DNA of 64,000 bases from Diploptera punctata (taxonomy: Eukaryota > Arthropoda > Insecta > Blattodea > Blaberidae). Below are positions 58,821-64,000 of this stretch, piece after piece. Under the pieces are notes generated by a model. The model was not told where the DNA came from. It searched no databases and worked only from the letters and a program-made list of their open reading frames with translations. The position numbers were made by a program, and so were the translations under genes. The stretch covers positions 62,001 through 126,000 of the forward strand of contig JASPKZ010001236.1 in assembly GCA_030220185.1 (NCBI GenBank), in the 5' to 3' direction. Numbering within the stretch: the first letter of the stretch is position 1; each line of letters opens with the position of its first letter.

Positions 58821-60143
58821 TTGGAGAACAAATTACTAAAACTAGAAAAGAATAAACACTTTGAAATGATCAGTAATCTGGATATTGAAATTTATTTGTT
58901 ACATATCAAATTGTCTAAAATATTAGGAAACATCATGTGGGAAAACCTAGAAAATAAATTTTTCACTTTGTTGAACATAACCATGAAAAAGAAAATTGAG
59001 AAACAAAAGACAAAGATAAATAATTTGTTAACTAAATCAAAGGGAAAGAAGAATACATCAAATAAAATCAAACATCAGAATAAAACCAGAAATGAAGAAA
59101 AATCAGAATCCACCAGAAATTATGTTAAAAATTTTTCAAAGGCAACCTTTAACCTAAAAGAGACAAAATTGTTAGAAAACGGTCTAAAAACAGCAATAGA
59201 TTATTCCAATAGAATAGAAGAATACATAGTGGACATTGAAAATTCAATAGAAGGGTTAGTTACAGAAGAAAAAATAATCATCAGAAAAAAATGTGAAGAA
59301 ATTTTGAATAAAATAAAGAATACAAATAAAAACCCAGTTTGTAAGGAGAATTTAAAAACACTCAAAGAAATAAATAACAAAAATGTTGTATATACAAAAT
59401 CAGATAAGGGTAACCAAATTATAATTCTGGACAAAGAAGATTATCAAAATAGAATGGAAGAACTTTTGAAAGAAAAAGAGTATGAAAAAATTAAGAATGA
59501 CCCCCTACCAAAAACCATAAAAAAAGTGGAAAACTGTTTTAAAAATGTTAAAATTCTATCCAAGAAAGAAAAATTTCAATTAAAAGTAAGCAACCCAAGA
59601 AACCCTAATATACATGGACTTCCAAAAATTCACAAACCGGGAAACAAAATGAGGCCAATAATTAACAATATTGGATCACCAACCTACAAAATTTCGAAAT
59701 GGCTGAATAATCAATTTAAAAGAATTAATAATTTTGAAAGTCTGCAGATTGAAAATTCATTGGAATTAGTTACGAAATTAGAAAAAGTGGAAATTGAACC
59801 CACAGATAGGTTGGTTTCGTTTGATGTAGTTTCACTATTCACAAATGTACCGAAACAAAAAACTTTGGAGATATTGAACAATTGGTTAAGAAAAAACAAC
59901 ATAGACAGAGAGATCAAAGAAGATTATTTGAAATTAACTGCGTTATGCATTGATCAAATGTTTTTTACATTCAATGGGAGTTTCTATAGACAAAAATCAG
60001 GGCTCTCAATGGGAAACCCATTATCACCTTTTCTGGCAAATTTATTTATGAGCGATTTTGAATGTAAAATCACTAAAGCACATCCCACAATGTTTAAATT
60101 TTGGAGTAGATATGTTGATGATATAATTTGTATTGTTTACTAG
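58821..60143 (+). CDS. PLE reverse transcriptase part (440 aa, ends early)
   Basis: The long lysine-rich N-terminal region carries the PLE motif KSDKGNQIIILDKEDY near residues 193-208. RT blocks follow: HGLPKIHKPG..MRPI, LVSFDVVSLFTNVP, QKSGLSMGNPLSPFLANLFM and the catalytic YVDD near the C-terminus. The frame stops right after DDIICIVY; the remaining RT thumb and linker continue in other frames. It catalyses cDNA synthesis primed at a nicked target. The high lysine, asparagine and isoleucine content follows the AT bias of the element. Confidence 0.9.
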   Translation: MENKLLKLEKNKHFEMISNLDIEIYLLHIKLSKILGNIMWENLENKFFTLLNITMKKKIEKQKTKINNLLTKSKGKKNTSNKIKHQNKTRNEEKSESTRNYVKNFSKATFNLKETKLLENGLKTAIDYSNRIEEYIVDIENSIEGLVTEEKIIIRKKCEEILNKIKNTNKNPVCKENLKTLKEINNKNVVYTKSDKGNQIIILDKEDYQNRMEELLKEKEYEKIKNDPLPKTIKKVENCFKNVKILSKKEKFQLKVSNPRNPNIHGLPKIHKPGNKMRPIINNIGSPTYKISKWLNNQFKRINNFESLQIENSLELVTKLEKVEIEPTDRLVSFDVVSLFTNVPKQKTLEILNNWLRKNNIDREIKEDYLKLTALCIDQMFFTFNGSFYRQKSGLSMGNPLSPFLANLFMSDFECKITKAHPTMFKFWSRYVDDIICIVY

Positions 60144-61106
60144 CCAAACAAATGTAGAACAAGATTCCCTAAAACTATTAAATTTATCAGAGTAGTGCAA
60201 ACCTTATTAAATTCACCAAGAAAATAGAAGACAATAAACCAAATACCTTTTTTGGATCTTCAATTGGTCAGAAACGAAGAAAAAAGAAAAATTGATTCTC
60301 AGGATTCATAGTAAAGAAACTCATACGGAAAATTTTATAAAATCAACAGGGTTCACTCAAATTGGACATAAATTCGCAGCATTTAATAGTTTAACTCATA
60401 TATTGGTTAACTTAGCCCTTAAACGAATAAGATTTTAAAAACATGAGAAAAAACACATAATCAAAGTAGCAAGAGAAAATGGGTTTGCTCGAACAAATGG
60501 TACAAAAAGGATAGCAAAGTATAAAAAACAAAAAATTATAAACAGAAGTAATCTTGAAAAAGAAGAACCACCTATGAAAAAATATAGGAAATTCAACATA
60601 TCACGGCCCCGGGGCCTGGTACATAATAAATTTCAAAATATATTTGAGAAGTTTAATATTAAATTAGCACCAAAAAATAACTACAGTTTAAATAAACTAA
60701 TAAAAACCAACAAAAATGAAAAAACTGATAAAATAAAAAGTCAGGAATATATCAAATTGAATGCATGGGTTGTGAAAAGATATATATAGGGAAAACAAAA
60801 AGAAACCTAAAAATTAGAACCAAAGAACACATAAGAAATATTAAAAATGGAGAAATTGAAAAATCTGCAGTTGCTGCTCATGTTTGGTCTGAAAAACATA
60901 ATATAAATTCAGACACTAAATTATTAAAACAGTTAGAAAATACAAACGAGCTGACTATTTGGGAAAAAATTTATATTCAGAAGAACAGAAACAGAGTTAT
61001 GAATTTTGATATTCCGATGGAGGGTGACCTTGTTTGGAGGTTCTTTGGCCAACCACAGGATGGAGCTGACATCGACATCCAGGTGGTGCAACATAATGCA
61101 ACATAA
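60144..61106 (+). pseudogene. PLE linker and GIY-YIG endonuclease, frameshifted
   Basis: Pieces continue the PLE protein in shifted frames. The linker has [16 protein letters not shown] (60574-60789). The GIY-YIG nuclease follows at 60765-61106 with [32 protein letters not shown] and [10 protein letters not shown]. The GIY part itself is in the neighbouring frame. This domain nicks target DNA. At least three shifts or stops separate the pieces, so no single product is made. Confidence 0.85.
60604..60615. repeat. GC-only 12-bp palindrome inside the PLE linker
   Basis: GGCCCCGGGGCC stands in AT-rich sequence where the related copy at 33967 reads ATATCACCCTTGGGTACA. The surrounding PLE text is otherwise conserved, so this is a small local replacement. 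Confidence 0.7.
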
Positions 61107-61123
61107 ATAAAACCAGTCTGGGA

Positions 61124-61166
61124 AAGCTGAAGATAAAACAGAGAATTGTTTTGAAACATGTCCAAG
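61124..61166 (+). ncRNA. Hammerhead-ribozyme-like motif at the PLE 3' end
   Basis: The core CTGAAGAT is at 61127-61134. Helix II AAAACA / TGTTTT is a perfect 6 bp with a six-base loop, and GAAA is at 61153-61156. Helix III is ACATGT and the cleavage-position base is C (61162). Helix I is weak in this copy (one clear G-C pair). It lies about 55 bp from the element end, where PLE hammerheads are expected. Confidence 0.7.
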
Positions 61167-61639
61167 AACAAATCAACATTAATATTGAGGTAAGATGTCC
61201 AGACCAAAAATAATATAATTAATATACTTAAACTATTTGCAAAGCCGAACACATCGGCAAATGCAATTTAAATCTCTAACACAAGAGATTTTAACAGTTG
61301 CTTGCAGAGGGTTAAGAGTCCAATTTTCACTTGCATATGTTAAGACAGGCGCTGCCATAATTTTGTAAAATTTTAATTGTGTACTCCTCAAAGTTTTATT
61401 TTTAATAGTTTAATTTTTTTTTTCTTAAATTAAATTCTATCCAGGATTGGAAAATGTTAATTCAAATAAAAACATAGAAAAAAGAACAAAAGATAATTGA
61501 GAATCTTCGCCAGACCTCCCCTTCACTCTAGCAGATAGTTAGAACTTATTACAGGGAATTCCATACTGTCCTAACTCAATCTGAAAGTAAAGTTCAGTTG
61601 AAAATGAAAAAAATATATATATGCATGTATAAACAGGCA

Positions 61640-62505
61640 GTAACACAGACTTGTAAATGTCCCCATGACTAGAGAAAATTATAATGCAGAGAAAAAACAC
61701 ACATTAAAGATAGCAAAAGAGAATGGTTTCGAAGAAAAGATTATTCATAAGAAAATAAATAGATTCAAAAAAACAAAAATTGATAAATGGAAGTACTCTT
61801 TAGACCGATAAAGAAATTAGAAAAAATTCAGGAAATTAACAAAACAATCTTTTGGTATACAATAAGTTTAAAAACATTTTCAGCAAATTTGTTATTAAAT
61901 TAACACCGAAAAATTATTATAGCCTGAATAGATTGATTAAAACCAACAAAAATGAAAGGATTAATGAAGGCAATAAATCAGGGATTTATCAAATTGATTT
62001 AAAAGATTATGAAAAAATATACATAAAAAAAACAAAAAGGAGACTTATATACAAGAATGAAAAAATACCTTAGAAATTTATGTTAAAAATGGGGAAATAG
62101 ATAAATCTGCAATAGCTCTGCATGTGTGGTCACAAAAACAAACAAATAATCAAAATAAAGGCCAAATTATTCAAACAGATAAATCTAAGGAACACACAGT
62201 TTGGGAGAAAATTCACATCCATAAAAATAAATGGAAAATTATGAATTTTGAAATTCTCAGGGGAAAAAGAATTAATTTGGAAGTTCATCAGTCAGCCAAC
62301 AGAGGAAGCAGGAAGCAATCTACAGCATCACCAACTACCAATTCAACAGTTAGAAGAATTGAAAATGATACGGAAATGTATCAAAACTAGTCTTCAAGAA
62401 ACCTATAATTATGAAGTGAGTTGTTAAATCTAACTCAATTTATTAATTAAAATAAACCTCATAATATCACTTCTTTTAAATATTAATGAAGAAACATATA
62501 TCACA
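61640..62505 (+). mobile_element. 5'-truncated PLE with complete 3' tail
   Basis: Fragments encode linker (FVIKLTPKNYYSLNRLIKTN) and a decayed GIY-YIG region (DYEKIYIKKTKRRL, then HTVWEKIHIHKN). The 3' end shows a hammerhead-like motif, GAAGTGAG, about 45 nt of spacer and AAACCTCATAATATCACTTC. So the full 3' terminus ends with a hairpin-forming ATGAGGT...ACCTCAT pair. I did not find a convincing duplication. Confidence 0.75.
62353..62398 (+). ncRNA. Hammerhead-like motif, U3/A8 type
   Basis: Core TTGAAAAT at 62359-62366, helix II GATAC / GTATC, AAAA in place of GAAA, helix III ACTAGT, then C. Helix I is GAA / TTC (62356-62358 with the bases after the C). G12 to A is expected to reduce or abolish cleavage. 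Confidence 0.55.
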
Positions 62506-62864
62506 ATGCTGTATATGCATGAAATATACTTGGACTTTTTTTTAATTTAATGCAAAAAATTCTGGTAGAGAAGCTAAGATCTAACATTGGGCTGTTATTC
62601 CTTTGTAGATAGATATAATTTATACCAAATTTCATGCATATACAACAATGTGATATATTTTTGTTTTCAACTGAGCTTTTCTATCAGATTGTATTGGTGC
62701 AGTATGTAATTAATTCTCTTTAATAGGTTTTAACTACCTGCTAGAGTGGTAGGGCAGCTTGTGCAAAGGTTTTCAATTATCTTTTATGCTACTAATAGCC
62801 AGCTTCTCATGGTACAATCCTATTCTCCCTAAATAGAATAGTTTTCAAAAGAAAACCAGAGGAA

Positions 62865-63050
62865 AAATGCCCAGTTGATAGACTAAGAATGTGGTGGGAG
62901 AATTACATTAACCATGATTTGAGGGAAGTGGATTATATAGGGGATGATTGAAAAAAAAATAGCTCAGGATAGGGATGTGTGGAGAGCTTATGTCCACGCG
63001 ACTATGAACCTATGGGTTCAATAGTGCCAGTGAATTAGTTAATAATACCA
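62865..63050 (+). mobile_element. RTE-like LINE 3' end
   Basis: ACCAGAGGAAAAATGCCCAG, GATTTGAGGGAAGTGGATTA, GCTCAGGATAGGGATGTGTG and CCTATGGGTTCAATAGTGCC, the last 190 bp of the 55-57 kb family. Confidence 0.75.
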
Positions 63051-63054
63051 TAAT

Positions 63055-64000
63055 AAAGTAATAACAAATGTTTTCAAATAAAACTTAAAATAGTGGACAT
63101 GTATTACCTTTTTAAATAATTATTGAAAATTGAAATAAAGCTTTTTATATTCTGCCTAAAATGCGCTCTCAAATTAAATTGTTTTATCATATCCGAATGT
63201 ATTTAATTTTTTTAATTATACCGCCGTTTATGAATCACCCTATACTGTCAGACGTCATGCACACTAGATGACCTGTTATTTCTCGCTTTAATATAGTACC
63301 ACCGTTTACATTTTTAAATATTGTTAAAATGTAATGCAAGTATCTTTATCATAAATCTAAATCATCATAAAATGCGTATAGTTTTATTATAATACTTAAC
63401 TGATATTTTATTTCATTTATTATTTTAAGTAAAATTTCTTGCACCTTACATATGGGCGAATGAATACTAAAAGTGATGTGGTTGCCGACTTTTGGTCGCC
63501 AGTAAATAGAAGCCATAATTTTAGCGCAAGTAAGTAAACAGTAGTGACAAAGAACGTGTATGTTATGGAGAGAGTTTTGTTTTAATTGAAGTGTTATTCA
63601 TTAGTATGTAAGTAAACCGTACTATGGCATAATTGTCAAAATATAATTAAGTAGGAGGACTTTTAGTTTTGATAGTTGAAATTACAGACACATCGCCGCC
63701 TCTAGTAACCAGTGATGCTATATACAATTATCTAAACATTGTTTCAAAATAAAACAGTTTTCCATTGTTTATTGTAGAGATAAAGTGGGATAGGTTAGTG
63801 CTTACAACCGTTGTTGTGTTTTTATTCACGATAGTGTTAGATGGACATAGTGTACATATTAGAATGCTATCTCTATTTTCTTAGCAATGAATCATACTAG
63901 ATTCATTGCCTATATATATATGTACAGTATTTGAGATTGTGCAATATAGGAAGACATCGAGATAAAGATAACGTCACAATACATTATTGAAATGGTAGGC
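63055..64000. other. No recognisable feature
   Basis: AT-rich sequence with slightly more even composition than the repeats; TTATGAATCACCCTATACTG near 63230 resembles a mariner-type terminus. No ORF, exon or RNA gene could be supported. Confidence 0.35.

Larger units (their letters stand above)
58787..61220 (+). mobile_element. Nearly complete Penelope-like element (PLE)
   Basis: The element carries a PLE reverse transcriptase, a GIY-YIG endonuclease and a 3' hammerhead-like motif in the expected order. It is bounded by a perfect 13-bp direct repeat, AATATACTTAAAC, at 58774-58786 and 61221-61233, which I read as the target-site duplication. It sits inside a TTAA-flanked MITE (58712-61311). 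The other copy of that MITE, at 30369-30522, is uninterrupted and shows the empty target. A stop after the RT and shifts in the linker and endonuclease part make it inactive as it stands. Confidence 0.9.
58712..61311 (-). mobile_element. piggyBac-type MITE, second copy, split by the full PLE
   Basis: TTAA at 58708-58711 and 61312-61315; ends CCCTTTAGGTTCCATGAG and TTGCTTGCAGAGGG. The two halves (58712-58786 and 61234-61311) together match 30369-30522 in reverse. Confidence 0.8.

Overview
The window is AT-rich, intron-containing eukaryotic DNA that is mostly transposable elements, and it reads as part of a large insect genome. DUF4817-type mariner elements, insect-type LINE reverse transcriptases and many tRNA-derived SINE families suggest a hemimetabolous insect (cockroach- or hemipteran-like). 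The species is not determined. No prokaryotic, organellar or viral genes were seen.

The only host gene I can assemble is on the + strand at 5.3-24.3 kb. Six coding exons, with phases that join correctly, encode a START-domain lipid-transfer protein of the STARD10/PCTP-like type (about 269 aa). Its introns are packed with repeats. Exon 5 carries one extra A in an A-run that breaks the frame; this is either an assembly error or a real lesion.

The rest is nested repeats. Penelope-like elements (PLEs) dominate. There is one nearly complete copy (58.8-61.2 kb, reverse transcriptase plus a frameshifted GIY-YIG endonuclease), several 5'-truncated copies, and many short foldback copies in which two PLE 3' ends lie head to head. 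Many have 9-14 bp target-site duplications. Other residents are LINE fragments of several families, four copies of a PIF/Harbinger-like element with a small ORF, three TTAA-flanked piggyBac-type elements, DUF4817/mariner fragments, a 1-kb TIR element, and at least six tRNA-derived SINE families.

The most interesting signal is a recurring RNA motif at the PLE 3' ends and in the foldback arms. It has the full layout of a type I hammerhead ribozyme: a CUGANGA core, helix II, GAAA, a very short helix III, an NUH cleavage position, and a short helix I whose two strands co-vary between families. Copies with U instead of C at core position 3 have A instead of G at position 8 (one decayed exception), keeping the C3-G8 pair as U3-A8. 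Every copy also has one extra nucleotide between A9 and helix II. Hammerheads in Penelope elements are known; the extra nucleotide, the 3/8 covariation and the paired inverted arrangement look worth testing.

Several insertions can be dated relative to each other: a piggyBac element inside a PLE foldback, a TTAA MITE inside another foldback, a PLE inside a second copy of that MITE, a SINE and a LINE inside one foldback, and two LINE families each inserted into the other at 16.4 and 37.3 kb. Two insertions have an empty related site elsewhere in the window.
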